DNA of 64,000 nt from Tetrahymena thermophila SB210. Taxonomy: Eukaryota; Ciliophora; Oligohymenophorea; Hymenostomatida; Tetrahymenidae. How positions within the stretch are numbered: position 1 is the stretch's first letter; each line of letters opens with the position of its first letter. Location: NCBI RefSeq assembly GCF_000189635.1, contig NW_002476403.1:1657-65656 (forward strand). Direction: 5' to 3'. Positions 40,189 through 53,800 of this stretch are shown here, one piece after another. The notes under the pieces were generated by a model that was not told the DNA's origin, searched no databases, and saw nothing but the letters and a program-made list of their open reading frames with translations. Position numbers and translations under genes: made by a program.

Positions 40189-42258
40189 ATGCTACATACT
40201 TTCTACAAAGTAAGTGATATTTTTCTCTAATTATTATTCAGTTTTATTTACTTTGTTTAAAAGTCAATATCAATTTTATTCATTAATTTTTATTGTAAAA
40301 ACTAAATACTTAGTCCACTTTGAAATGCTCCAGTCTCCTTTAGACTTGCAAATATTTCTCTTCAGGAAGAAAGCCTTCTATTAAGTTTACTCACGGGTAG
40401 AAATAAGAAGAAAAGATGGTATCCATGACTGTCAGAGATGCTTTATAAAGTGCTATGGCTGATGAAATTGCCCGTGATCCTCAAGTTTTCTTAATGGGTA
40501 GATTTTTAATTTATAAAAAGTTTAAAACAATTAGGAATAGCAAGTACAAATAGATTTTGATGATGCCTAAATAATATCTTCAAATTATTTAACTATGAAT
40601 TTAATTTAGCAGCATAGTCATAATAAATTAATTAATTATGTAATATAGGTGAAGAAGTCGCTAATTATCACGGTGCCTATAAAGTATCAAAAGGTTTGCT
40701 TGAAAAATTCGGTCCCGACAGAATTGTAGATACTCCTATTTCTGAAATAGGTATATAATTAATAATAAAATAAATAAATTAGTTTAAGTGATTCAAGTTT
40801 ATTCGATTTAAATTTGATGAAAAAGCAATTTAAACTTTCTTGTGATAGTTATGATTAAGCAGATTAAAATTTTAAAAATTAAAATTAGGTTTTGCTGGTA
40901 TTGGTGTAGGTGCCGCTATGTATGGTTTAAAGCCAATTATTGAATTTATGACTATGAATTTCGCTATGCAAGCTATTGATCATATTATTAATAGCGCTGC
41001 AAAGTTAAGATACATGAGTAATGGTGACTTACATACCTAAATTGTTTTCAGAGGTCTTAATGGACCCGCTGCTGCAGTAGCAGCCCAGCACTCTTAATGC
41101 TTCGCTGCTTGGTAATTAAGAAAATAAAGAAAATTTAGCGCATTTAGATAATTAATTATTTGGTGTATGAGTAAGTATTATTCAAAAATCTACTCAAATC
41201 ATATTAAAAAAATAAATTAATTTAGCTAAGAAAAAATAAATATATTGAAAAATAAATAAATAAGTAATTAATTAATTATCTGTTGAAAGATATTCTACAA
41301 ATAGATAATTCGATAGTAATTTCTATGAAAAACTTAATAAGATTTACATTTTTTAGATATTTACTTAGCACTTTATGTAATATTTTAATAATATGCTATT
41401 TAAACATAAATTTCAAATCACAATGCGCTAATATTAAAATATCTCTATATATAATCATAGAAGTATTTTATTTATTTATTTTAATATTATATTAAGGTAT
41501 TCTTCATGCCCTGGCTTAATAGTTATTGCTCCTTATGACGTAGAAGATGCAAGAGGTTTATTAAAGGTAAAAATATAAATACAATTATTGTAACAGTCAT
41601 ATTTATTTTAATTTAAAAGGCTGCTATCAGAGATCCTAATCCAGTTGTTTTCTTAGAAAATGAAATTATGTATGGTAAAACATTCACTGTCCCAGAAAGT
41701 GTAACTAAAGAAGATTTTGTTCTCCCTATTGGAAAGGCTAAGATCATGAGAGAAGGTTATCTATTAATTAATACTTTATTTTTTTATTAATTCTAATAAT
41801 TTTTCCCAATATTTATTTAGGTACTGACGTCACTTTAGTTTCTTTTTCAAAGCCTGTTGGTATGTGTCTTGAAGCTGCCGAAGAATTGTAAAAGCAAGGA
41901 ATAAGTGCTGAAGTAAAATATTTATATTTTTAATATTATTTTAAAATAATAATCTTTAAATTAGGTTATCAATTTGAGAACTATCAGACCTCTTGACAGA
42001 TAAACTATTATAAACTCCATCAAAAAGACTCACAGAATAGTAACTGTTGAAGAAGGATGGCCTCAAAATGGTATCGGTGCAGAAATCTCTGCCATGATTT
42101 TCGAATCTAGTGCCTTCAACTATATAGATGCTCCTTTAGAAAGAGTTTGTGGTTTAGATATTCCTCTTGCCTACGCTCCAAACTTAGAAGCAATGAGTCT
42201 TCCCAGCGTTGCCCATATTGTCAATGCTGCTAAGAAGACATTAGTTGGTCATAAATGA
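40189..42258 (+). CDS. PDHB: Pyruvate dehydrogenase E1 component beta subunit, mitochondrial
   Basis: Beta subunit of the thiamine-diphosphate-dependent E1 of the mitochondrial pyruvate dehydrogenase complex, which with E1 alpha decarboxylates pyruvate and passes the acetyl group to E2 lipoamide. The spliced frame is 373 residues. The N-terminus (MLHTFYK, then [10 protein letters not shown]) looks like a targeting presequence. The conserved body begins [17 protein letters not shown] and continues with [20 protein letters not shown], then [17 protein letters not shown], which includes the glutamate that interacts with the cofactor. Later blocks include [54 protein letters not shown] and [14 protein letters not shown]. 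The C-terminal part with [14 protein letters not shown] is complete. Seven introns: 40210-40313, 40498-40648, 40751-40888, 41112-41496, 41567-41619, 41756-41820, 41913-41964. The exon sum divides by three and all junctions are in phase. The presequence is split after residue 7 by intron 1. The E1 alpha partner is not in this window. Confidence 0.95.
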
Positions 42259-43957
42259 AAATTATAATATAACAAAAATAAAACTCCTTTTTTAATTTAA
42301 ATAAATACTTTTTCTTAAATGTTTTATCAATTTATAGTGTATGCTTGCTAGCATATTTTCCATTAGAAACTGATAATACAATTAATTCACTTTTTTAATT
42401 TCTAAAATTTAACTTCCTAAAATTTTTTAAAAAAATATAAATAAATCAAGTAAAAGAAATTTTTTTAATTAATACTCATAAATTTTAAAATACACTGGCT
42501 TTTAAAATACATCAAAATTTCTAATTAATTATTTTAAATTTAAAAAATTTTTATTTTTTATTGAAATAAATATAATGAATAAGTAATTAAGTAAGTAAGT
42601 TAGTTACTTTCAGCTCATATTAAAAGTAGTATAATAATTTTAATATTAACTGATCAAAGTAATTAATTTTTTTATTACTTTATTTTTAAGAAAAGACTAA
42701 AAAAATGTTAATAAGTAAATAGTTGTATCTAAAAATTCAGGAATATTAAAAAATTAATTCTAATTAATTAACTAATTATAAGCAATGATAACTTTGCTTA
42801 TTAAAAAATTTGGATAAAACTATTATATTTTAAACTCTTTTATTTTATATTATTTTATGAATTTAACGAAATATAATCTCTTCTTCTAAAATTATTTCTG
42901 TAATTTAAAGAAGAAAATGCTATTCTTTGGCTTTTATTTCTTTAATTAGAACAGCAAATAATAAATTAACATAATTAATTCCTAAAAAATTCAAAAATTA
43001 ATAATCTAAATATTTATAAAAAGCAGTAGCTTTATTATTGTTTAATTTATCTGTATTAAATCAAAGTAATATTATGTAAATAATAAATATTTGAAGATCC
43101 TACTAATACTTTATTAATTTTCCTTGCATAATTTGTTCATTTAAAAAAAACTTACATCAATGCTAAAAAATCAATTGGATTAGTTGCATAACTATTAAAA
43201 ATAGCATTTATAAAACATAAAAACTTAACAAAAAGAATTTTATATAGTTTTTTTTCATAAAAAAACTAAGACTTGTTGTAAACAATAAATCTTATTAAAT
43301 ATTTTAAAATAAGATTAATTTAATATATCACGTTTATATTTTTATATTAGAAATCTATTAAGTAATTGTAAGTAAATTTTTGATTTACATCAGAAAGGTA
43401 AATTAACCAGAAATAAAAGAATTAAATTGATTTGGTAAAATAAATAAATAAAATTAATCATAAAATTTTGTTAGACTTTTTAAATAGTTTTGGCTTAGAT
43501 TTTTTTATAGTTATGTAAGTAAGCTAAAATTTTTTGTTTTGAATAGAACTGATTCAAAATATGTGAATTTATTTATGAAAAATAGCTAAACAATAAAATT
43601 TGTTACTGAAAATTTTAATTTCTCAAAGATTTAATATAAAAATATTTAAAACACATTTATCTGATCAAGAGAATAAAGTCTATTTTTTGGTTTCTAAATT
43701 ACAATTAGCTCATTTTAACTTTTTGGTACGGTAAATGTGTTGTTAAGTTTCAGTGAATAAAAAAGAGTTCTTTAGTAGTAATTTCATTTAGATAAAATCT
43801 ATATTAGTTAGTTTTCATAAAAAGACTAATAATTGATTATTTTTTTAGTGGTTTTTATCATAATAAGAAAAAAAGAGCAAAAAGTATATTCAAAACAAAC
43901 ACATTTAATAATTATAAAATAATTTAATTAAAGAAAAGTCCGTTTGCTTGTAATCAA
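42259..43957. other. Intergenic region between PDHB and the NIF-type phosphatase
   Basis: About 1.7 kb of AT-rich DNA between two genes on the same strand. An AATAAA-like sequence follows the PDHB stop within a few tens of bases and could serve polyadenylation. Short GTAA repeats occur near 42580-42605. I see no gene. Confidence 0.55.
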
Positions 43958-46900
43958 ATGAAAGCTGAGTTTTAGTAGTAGTATTTAAAGCCTATAACTC
44001 TAAAGCAATAAGGGGGTTAATAAAATAAATAATCTAGATCAAGAGGTATTTGCCGAAATGTCGATAAAGCTGAGTTGAAGAGAATTAAAACTGAAGAATC
44101 AGATGTTTATCCTTCTTCTGACTAGATCTTGCTTTGTAATCTAATTTATTTTAGCATTAAAATAGAAAAGTAGGAATTGAGAATAAAAACTAATTTTTTT
44201 ATAATAGAAAGGGAAGAATATGGAGATAAAAATATATCTAAGGGAAAGCAGAAATTTATGAAAGATGTATGTTTCTTTTTTTCATCTACTAATTTGATAT
44301 GCATCATTTATCCAAATTATTATTTAGGAAGTAATATCTGGAGATTAGGATAAGTAACATAATCATAATAACAATAATATCAATGAAAATACTTAAGTTT
44401 AATCTTAGGAAGATAATGTTCAAGCTTAAAAAAAAATAGTTTAGAATTAGTAATAACAGCAGTAAAAACAGTATCAAGAATTTTGGTATGAGTAATCAAA
44501 GAAGGGAAAGTATATAGATTAGCTTCCTGTTATTAACAACTAGAATTAAGGTCTGCCTTAAGTTGGAAATTTTAGATCACCTTAAAATTCTTCTAATTTA
44601 GGATAATACATGGTAACAAATAACTAAAAATTAAGGAATTTTAGTGCAGCTTCTAAGGAACCTATAAAAACTCCTCATATTAAGCAGCCGCCTACTTCAA
44701 CGACTAGCAAAAGTAACAAAAAAAATAACTTTTAAATAAGAGATGATCAAAATAGCACAACAGTAAATAATTAAAATTAAATTAGTGGTGAATGCAATAA
44801 TTCTGAGTTAGTTGATATTCGCTCTTATTCACCAAGTGGTGGTAATATAGGTAAGACAATCTTGAGGAGTTATACACTTGAAAGAGGGAATTAACTGAAT
44901 GAAGAATTAAAGGTAGATAAAAATATGCTACCAATAGATGAATATAGAAGAAATAGTTCAACGATTTAAAGAGTTCTAAATAGATCTTAAACTAGAACAC
45001 CCAATAAAAATCATTAACCTATCTCTCTTTAGCATTAAAATTTAAATTCTGAGCTAAATAATATTTAACCACCTCAAATAAAATAAAATTAAAATCACTT
45101 ACAATAGATGAGGAACTTATAAAATAGTTAAATTACTCAGCAATAATATAATAATGACATGTATAATTTTTACTACAACTAAGACTCTAAAAATCCTTTA
45201 AATAGCAAAAAAAATTCACAAAAGAATAATATATTAATAAACACATCACATTCAGGTTAAGAATTAGATTAAAGCTTTCAGTAATAAGCATACGATAAAT
45301 ATCTTTTGTCAAAGCCAAGCAGAGTTAAACAATCTTATGCTAGTGCGAATAAGTTAAATAGAAATACACCACTTAAAGAAAATAATTTGGATTTAAATAA
45401 CGATGTTTTAAACAAAAGCGATAACTGTTTGCTATCTCCTATAAAATTTAGTCCAAAAGAGTAAGGAGAATAGTAGTTATCATATATGCCAAATATAGTG
45501 AACAACTATGATACCAACAGGTTAGCTCCGGTGCCTTCTACTACTAAATAGATAGCAGTTCCTGCTAATTTTAAAAAAAATGGAAAAATAAAACTAAGAA
45601 GTAAGGAGAATTTAGATCATGATTTTAACAACACAAGTATGAATGAAGGTAGAAATATTAAAACTGAAGGATCGGTTATAGACGGTATGCCTATGATAAG
45701 CTAAGTACACAAACAACCATATAAATATTCTTTAAATTAATCTTTGATGCCTAGCTCATCCTCAAAAAAATCCAATAAATTAAATGTCAAAGAAACGTTT
45801 TTTGTAAAATATAATAAACTCTAATCTTAAAGAAATATAGATTAACAGATAGAAACCCTAAAAAATTTAAGTGAAATAAATTAATATGAAGTAGAATTAG
45901 ATAAATCAAAGCTCCAAGAAAGTAATAAAAGTTAAGAAATTAATACATAAGACACTGAAAAAGATAAAACTAAACTAGGCTCATCTCATTTTAATTTTTA
46001 TGAAATCGATCCAACAATTCAAAGAGAGGAATCTATCAAATTTCCATCAAACGAAAATTTGAAAGACTAGGCTCAAGAGCAGCAACAATAAAGAATATAT
46101 CAAGAAAATATAGATTATAAAACCAACTAAGAATTTAATAAATAAATTTCATAGACTGAAAATACTTAAGCTGATATTTAGTAAGCAAGTGATAAAAAAA
46201 TAATGTCTTAAGTTGAAAATATTAGTATATAAGAAAATAGTAGTTTACAAACTCCATAGAAATATCAGAGTATTTTAGAGCTAAATTCAGATAAAACACT
46301 TAACAGTTCTCTTACAGAAACTCCAAACAGATCTCGCCAAATAACTACCTATTAATCAGCCAACATACAATCTAACTAAGATCTAATTCAGGAAAGTAAC
46401 AACTAGAATTAAAATTTAAACTAAAATAATGCTTTAGACACCAAAAAACCTTTACTAAAAGTGAAACTAAACTTAGAAACTCTGTTGTTTATTGAAGAAA
46501 AAATATTTTTGATATTCGAACAAGTATAATTCCATGATAACATTTCATATGTCCATACATGTAAAGATTACCTAGAACTAATCACTACATGTGAGCAAGA
46601 GAGATTAGAGGTAATAATTAATCTTTTACCTTCAGAAATATTTAAGTGTATTTCCAAAACTTAAAATAAAATCAGATATAAATTAATATTTTATATAAAG
46701 TAGATAAATAAATAAAAAGCAATTAATAATTTTTCATCTAAAATAAAATTAAAATAATTATGTTATTGGCATCCCTTATTGGATCTATTTCTTTTATAGA
46801 AATAAATACAATTTAATGATTTTTTGAATAAAAAAATCAAATACTTTAAATATTTTTTTGTTTAAATATAAAGAGATTATTTGGAGATAAATAAATGAGA

Positions 46901-48415
46901 AAATTGGTGAAGAAATGCTTAATACTTGAAAGACTGACAATAAACTTAATTATCTATTTAACACTTGATGGTGCTAAAAAAGATCACTTCAACTACAACG
47001 TAGTCAATTTGATGGAAACAATAAGCTAGAACTATATTATCATCCTAAATTTATTGTGTAATTAAATAAAAACACAAGGAATACCCTAAAATGTAAGATA
47101 GATAATATTTTATTAGTTTTAAGCCTTTTATTTATGTTTATAAAAGTTCAATAAAATTTAATTAAATAAAGGAATGGATAGCTAAGATGGAAGAAGTAAT
47201 ATAAGCTAGAAGACCTTCCATTCCTCCTTAAAACTCAGTATTATTTTTGTAAAACAACTTTGGCAAAGGGGTTTCATTGATAGGTCCAGTGTAAATATTC
47301 TAATTTTTTGTTTATAAAATGTTTGGTTATTTTATTCTGACTTTACTTTTTAAAAATACAAATTAGAATTGAAATCTATCCTGATTTAAAGAAATTGGTA
47401 AATGATATTTTTAAAGATTTAGAAAAGAGCTCTACATAGGTTTTAATAACAAATTTACTTGAATTCTTTGCAAAAAAGGTAAAGTTACACATAAAAATTG
47501 TTTTTTTTAGATTCAAATTTTAATATTATATTTTTTATTATCGCAGATAAACAATTATGAACTTAATCGATAGCTAGCTACTTAGGAAGAATTTGAAGGA
47601 CCTTTTCTGCCTCCTGCTAAGAATGATAACGTTTATACACTGGTGTTGGATTTAGACGAAACTCTCATACATTTTGTAGATGTAAAAAAAAAATTCTTAC
47701 AAAAATTATTCTTTTTTTAAAATTTAACAAATATCTTTACATGCAGCTAAGCTTTGATGAATAAATTTTACATATTTTTAAAAAATAATACTTTTTAAAC
47801 TTTTTAAAGACACCTGTCGGAGGTCATTTCTTGATGAGACCATTCTTAGAGATGTTTTTAAAAGAAATGAGTAAAATTTATGAAATTGTTATCTTTACAG
47901 TTGGAATGGAGAATTATGCAAATTGGTAATACTTGATTAAAATTTTTTTGATTTTGGGATTAGATTTTAATTTGATTTATTGTAAACTAATTAGGGTAAT
48001 TGACTCATTTGATAAAAATAAATACATTTCTCATAGACTTTACAGACAGCATGCTTTTTCAAAACAGTATAACTATATAAAAGTAAGAATGATCTAATTT
48101 TAGTTACTACCTTAACAAACTTAATTTTTATTTTTTAATTTAATATAAAAGGACTTGTCAAAATTAGGTAGAGACTTATCAAGATCTTTGATCGTTGATA
48201 ATGTTGCTGACAATTTTAGGCTCTAGCCTGCTAATGGGATACACATTAAGTCTTGGTTTTCTGATTCAAGCGATACAGCTCTAAAAGAGTTGATTCCTGT
48301 TCTAAAAGAGTTAATAAAATAAAAACCTGCTGATATTAGACCGACTTTAAAATAGTTGAAAAATAAATATACTCCTTAAAGAGTCAAATATTTTTTTACT
48401 TTACCACCAGTTTGA
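43958..48415 (+). CDS. FCP1/NIF-type (CTD small phosphatase-like) protein phosphatase with long N-terminal extension
   Basis: Member of the DxDxT (HAD-fold) Ser/Thr phosphatases that include FCP1, SCP/CTDSP and Dullard. My spliced model is 1,190 residues. The catalytic domain is at the very C-terminus: VLDLDETLIHFVD places the nucleophile aspartate at about 1,025 and the acid/base aspartate at 1,027. It is followed by TPVGGHFLMRPFLEMFL, IVIFTVGMENYANW, RLYRQHAFSKQYNYIKDL, SLIVDNVADNF and IKSWFSDSSDTALKELIPVL. The first 800 residues or so are Gln/Asn/Ser-rich and probably disordered. A helical segment (about 830-1,010) precedes the catalytic domain. Introns: 44136-44207, 44267-44327, 46611-46873, 47093-47171, 47291-47366, 47479-47546, 47682-47809, 47926-47994, 48083-48151; the exon sum is divisible by three. 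One intron falls directly after the DxDxT block. The substrate is unknown, and RNA polymerase II CTD is only one possibility. Confidence 0.88.
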
Positions 48416-50816
48416 TTGTTTTGATAATTACTTAAAATATATAATAAATACATCTTACACTTTTAAAGAAGCAGTAATCATTAGATTACAATTTAATAAT
48501 TCAATTAAAAGAAGGTAGGAAATATATACATTTAACATAAATATGCCAACAATTAATGGTATCCTTTTCAGCTTTAACTTACCTTTAATAAGTAATAAAT
48601 AGAAATTAAACAATTTTCATAACTATTAAAGGATAAGTAATAAAGGAAATATCTCTTTAAAAATATCAAAATCTGAATATAATAGCTATTACATACAATA
48701 CTCACTTGTAGAGATATTGAAAAATAAATAGCTTAACATAGGAAAAAATAAAATAAAATATTTAGCTAAAATCTTATACAATAATCTAAGATAACAAATA
48801 AAGTATTAAAAAATAGAATAAAAATAAACAAACAAACAAACAAATCTATCTCATAAATAAATAAATATAATAAATTCACTAACATTTTTGAGTAATTGTA
48901 ACAAATTAAATTTATAAAAACAAATTTTCCATACATTTAAATAAAGTATAAAATATTAATTAATATGAATTACTATGTAAATTTTCTTATTTCAAATATA
49001 TAAGGAGTTATTGTATAAAATTACATTTTTATTACCCCTTCCTTCATTTGATTTGGAAAAGTTCTTTTTTTAATTTATTTATTTATTTCTTCAACTAAAA
49101 GTCGACCAGCCAAAAGTAAATTAATTAATTAATTAATTATCTCAAATGATTTGGCTAGAAGGAAAAACAAATAAACGCCTTACCAAATAAAAAACAAACA
49201 ATCAAACAACTTAAAAAAGCAATATTATAAATTACTCTTTAAATTTTTATTTTTTGAGAGATTTTAACAACATTTTTATTTTTTGTGCTAACTGAAATTT
49301 GTTTTATAAGGTTTTTACTGATAAAAATTATCTAAATTATAATTTTTTTTTTCAGTTAGAAAAATAATAAATTTGTTATTTCACTAGAAAGAAAGTTTAG
49401 TTATTTCAGTTATGAAATGCGAAAAGACAATTAAAACAGCTACAATCGATCTCTATTTTTTTTATATTTTATTTATGTCCAATAGCCATTAAAGGAAAAA
49501 ATAAATACTTTAATTGTATGTACTATTAATCAAATTAATTCAAGTAAATGATTAGATTTTCCTTCGAGCATTAAATATAATTGATCGAAGAGAAAGAGAC
49601 ATTCACTTACTGATATAAAATAATATTTAATTACATTCTACTTTAATTAAGAAAGTTAAATTATTGAATGCATAAAAAATTTCTTTACATTTATCAACCT
49701 AAGATTTAAAAAAATAGATAGGTATTAAAATTGTGGCAATTTAGCTATTTATTACACTTTGGAATAAAGTAAAAAGCAAAAAATTTAAAAAACATATTCA
49801 ATTTTAAGCAAAATTAAATTTTGATATGCTAAGAGTAATTCATATTTTGATGATATAGCTTTGAACTACAATTTTATATTTTTAAAATTGTAAAGTATTT
49901 CGCAAAAGCAAATTTTTATTTTTGTTTATATTTATGCTTAGGACCAATTCAATTTATTTATGCATACAAATTATCCTATCTAAAGTTTTATAACGAATTA
50001 ATGACAAACATTTCTAAAGCAATAAAAATTTAATCATCATATCACACAATTGCCTAATTTATCTATTTAAAAAATAAAATGCTTGAATGAATTTTTCACT
50101 AGAAAAAATAAATAAATAAATGAATAAATACATAATTACAAATCTTTTTTACTCTTACTCAATTCAGAGATTTATTAATTTATGAAATATGAAATAGATA
50201 TTTACAAAAAGAAAAATCAAAATTAAAATAGTCTTTGTTTTTCCCTAAAACTTTGTATAAAATTAATAAAAGAATATTATTGATTGTGTGTGTTGTTTGT
50301 TCAAGTACTTATAATAATTGGAATAAATATACATACATTTTTATATATATTCAAATCTATAATTATAGTGATTGGGTAAATAAGTAAGTAATTAAGTTGT
50401 ACTTTCATTAAAATATTAACATTTTATTGGAATAGCTTGCAATATTTTTAATTGATAAATATTTTTTTGGTTAAAAAAGTTAGTAATTTTTTTATTTTAA
50501 TGAACTAATCAATTTATCTTTGTAATTTAGTAAGAAATTCATCAATATTAATATACATATATTGGCTATATTGGTATAATTTCAACTTAAAATGCTTTAT
50601 TATTTAGACTATTAGTTAGGTATTTTTAATAATTCTTAAGGATAAATTTAATTAACCTTAAATTTTCTAATTCACGTTGCTCTTTTGTTTATCCTTAGAT
50701 TCTTATTTTCTATAAATTTATATATCTAATTTTTAACTATCTATCTGGTCTATAAATTATGATATTCTTGTGAATATTACGTTTTCTTTTAATTATTTGT
50801 AACTCTCGATTCAAAT
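48416..50816. other. Convergent intergenic region between phosphatase and palmitoyltransferase genes
   Basis: About 2.4 kb of AT-rich DNA between two converging genes, expected to hold both 3' untranslated regions. It has a (CAAA)n tract at 48826-48845 and several TAAA/AATT runs (near 49115-49140 and 50105-50130). No coding sequence, RNA gene or mobile element is recognisable. Confidence 0.55.
48826..48845 (+). repeat. (CAAA)n microsatellite
   Basis: About five tandem CAAA units about 400 bases beyond the phosphatase stop codon. Same motif as the tracts at 40134-40158 and 54441-54491. Confidence 0.8.
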
Positions 50817-53800
50817 TCATTGAATTTATAATTAAATTTTTTGAGTGTCTTTTTATGTTATTTAATTACTCTATGAATTTACTTCAAAAACTTCTTATAT
50901 GTTTTCATTTATTTGATTATTTTTTTTATTTAAAGGAGACTGGTCAGATGAAAAATTAAATCTGTTTGAAGCCATATTATGGAATCCAGGTGATAGTTTT
51001 CTGCTTGAATTTATGTACTAAGGTGTGCCGCCATTATTTGTTTCTATAGATTAGAAATAAGCAATAAAGGGCTCACCTATATTATGAAGGGCAGGAGATG
51101 CCTTTTTATTGTTAGATGAATAGAGATTATCATTAAAAGCTGTTTTTTCTTCCTACTTCTAGCTGCTGCCTAGACTAATAGTTTTACTATACTTTTAAAT
51201 TTATTAGCTTACTTATTCTTATTTTACGTCACTTGTTTTTGACATTACTTCTAAATTTTATAGAGACTCAAATTTTATTTCATCATATTGAGGTAAAGAA
51301 AATTTTTATTATCCTCCTTTGCTACTCAAAAAGCTTTCGGTTTTTTAATTTGGTTACTACTCTTTTCTGGACTTTTTCTCTTTTTAATCATGGTTAATTT
51401 AAACTTCAGAGAATTCTAAATTTTTGAATTCGTTTTCCAAATTTAGTCCTTTTGCTTGTAATTTATTGCTCTCACAGTAAACATCTTAATTTTAGATTGG
51501 AGTTCCTTAATTGATTTTACTAGATTAGATTACATCAATTTGGTTTTTTGTTTTAGGATGGAGCTAATTAAATGAATATTCATTTAAGCTGATTTGTCTA
51601 GATTGGATAACATTCTTTGAATAAGAAAATTCTGCTTATTATTGCTAGACCTGATGACTTTAGTTTTAATTAAAAGGCTGTATCTATTTTTTTGTTAATG
51701 CTTCTTCTCTTTCTTTGTAATTAATTTAATCTGGAGACGGTGTTTGGAATTAATTATTGTAAAATTAATGATTCGAATTTATATTTGGGTATATTTCTTC
51801 GGGTATTTTTTCCTTTTCATCAAACATATCAAATACTTCATTTTGATTTCTGAGAGCATTTTATTAGAAATCAGAAATCTTCTGCAAAGGAATGTCAGTA
51901 AGTTATGGTAAAACTTCGCTTTAAATGTTATACATGCTGTTATTTTGAGGAAGATTTTAATTCTATATATCGAAATTAAAATCTTCAAACGCATGAGATT
52001 CGTTTGTATTCAAGGTTGAATCTTTAGTAATCTTAGAGGGCACAGCTTCATTTTTTATCTATAAATTTGATTTGTTCGGACTTAAATCTTGCAATCGACG
52101 ATTAGATAAGTTCAAGTTTTAGTTTTAGTTTTCATCTTCTTTTTGAAATTCAGGATTTAAGTTTCCTGACTTTGCATTAGGAGAATATTTGAAGATACTC
52201 TTTGTCTTTTTAGGCGAAGGGGGTTTAATAGATGACATCGCTGAATTACCTTCTTCCTTATGTATGTTTGAAGTGCTTGGTTACGACTTCTTTTCTTGAT
52301 TTCCAATTTAGGCAATCGATTTTTGAGACTAATCTGTCTGATGAATGGCTGGGTTAGAATTTATCCTTATTATTTAAGAATACCTTTTTTGAGAATTTTA
52401 ATACTAAGATTACTAGTTTGGTTAATCATACTCAGACCTGCACATTACTTTACTTCTCTCATGTTCTTAATATTATAGCTCATCTTCAGGCTACAACTTT
52501 ACAGATTTAGATTTATCATTTTCTTTGACATCCTCCTCACTATCTTTTTTTAATGGCATGATAAATTTTTTCCCTATAAATTTGTGACTCTAAGCCATTT
52601 TTGAATATTCAGTAGTACTTACTAAAAATATTATTTAATTTAAAATAGTAAATATTTTTAATAATCTTAATATAAAATACTCTAAGAATAGACTGAAGCC
52701 ATCGGAGATAACTTAGATTTGATAGTGCCTCTCACTAAACACTTAATGTAATACTTTAATAAGTTTTATATCTAAAAAGGGTTATGAAAACTTAGATATA
52801 TTTTTTTTAGTCTCTCTGTTGTGGTTGAATTTAGTATGCATAAGTTGACATGATATAGCCAGAGAGCAAGAATAAACCAAACTGCCTATTTAAAAAAACT
52901 TAATATCATGATTATTTAAGTTAAAATTTACTATCAATGCCACAATTCCAAGAATTAATGGAATAGGATTAGACTTTAGCGATTTAGTAAAAGCGTAGTT
53001 TAATGAAGCAGTTTCATCTTTCCCTTTTATCTCTGATATTTAAAGATCGTAATATATAAAGCAACTTACTATAAAGTTTATGATCATCATCAAAAGAAAT
53101 GTGATAAACCCAAAAAAATACTTGTAATTACGTTTACCTATACAAGTTCCTTTAAATAATGAAAAAATATAATATTAAAATAAGCTAAAGAATAAATAAT
53201 TGAAAAAATTAACAAAATATTAAATAAATCTGATTAATTAATATATTTTTCTTCATTAAGTATAGATATTTTTAATTTCTTGAATAACTAACATGAATAT
53301 TTAACTAAATCTAATTGAATTTTCAAAATTAAAACATTTTGGTTTATAAAATTTATTCAAAAAAAATTATTTAATCAAACTAAACTGTTATATTAATTTC
53401 ACCTAACCACGGGCAGTGATGATCGAAGTTTTCAACACAGTTATTGCAAAAAGCACAATGCATAGATCTTGGAGGTCTGTGCACGCCTGTTTAAATAAAA
53501 TTTATAGAAATAGAAAGAGTTAAAAACAAGTTTTACCACAGGTGCGGCAAATTTTAATTCTTAGATAAGAGGTTTATATTGCTAAATTAGAGGCTATTAT
53601 TTTATTTGAGCCGACCCCTGATGAAGGAATTTATGGAATATCAAGCAATTCTTTATCAGTTGAGCAGCAATAGACCTTTTTTAAACCATTTTGAAAAAAT
53701 AAATAAATACTTTTGCTTGAATTTAGCTAACTATTACATTTTTAGGTATTATTCCTGGATCAGTTGTAGAAGCCTTAAATAAAAGATAATCGCAAAATAG

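Noticed and set aside
41283-41495. A 70-codon ATG-started reading frame on the plus strand
   Set aside because: It lies entirely inside PDHB intron 41112-41496, whose splice sites join conserved E1 beta codons in phase. Its composition (Ile/Leu/Tyr/Asn) is that of AT-rich non-coding DNA.
51779-51994. A minus-strand 71-codon frame
   Set aside because: It is an out-of-frame shadow within the last exon of the DHHC gene, whose own frame is open through the whole segment.
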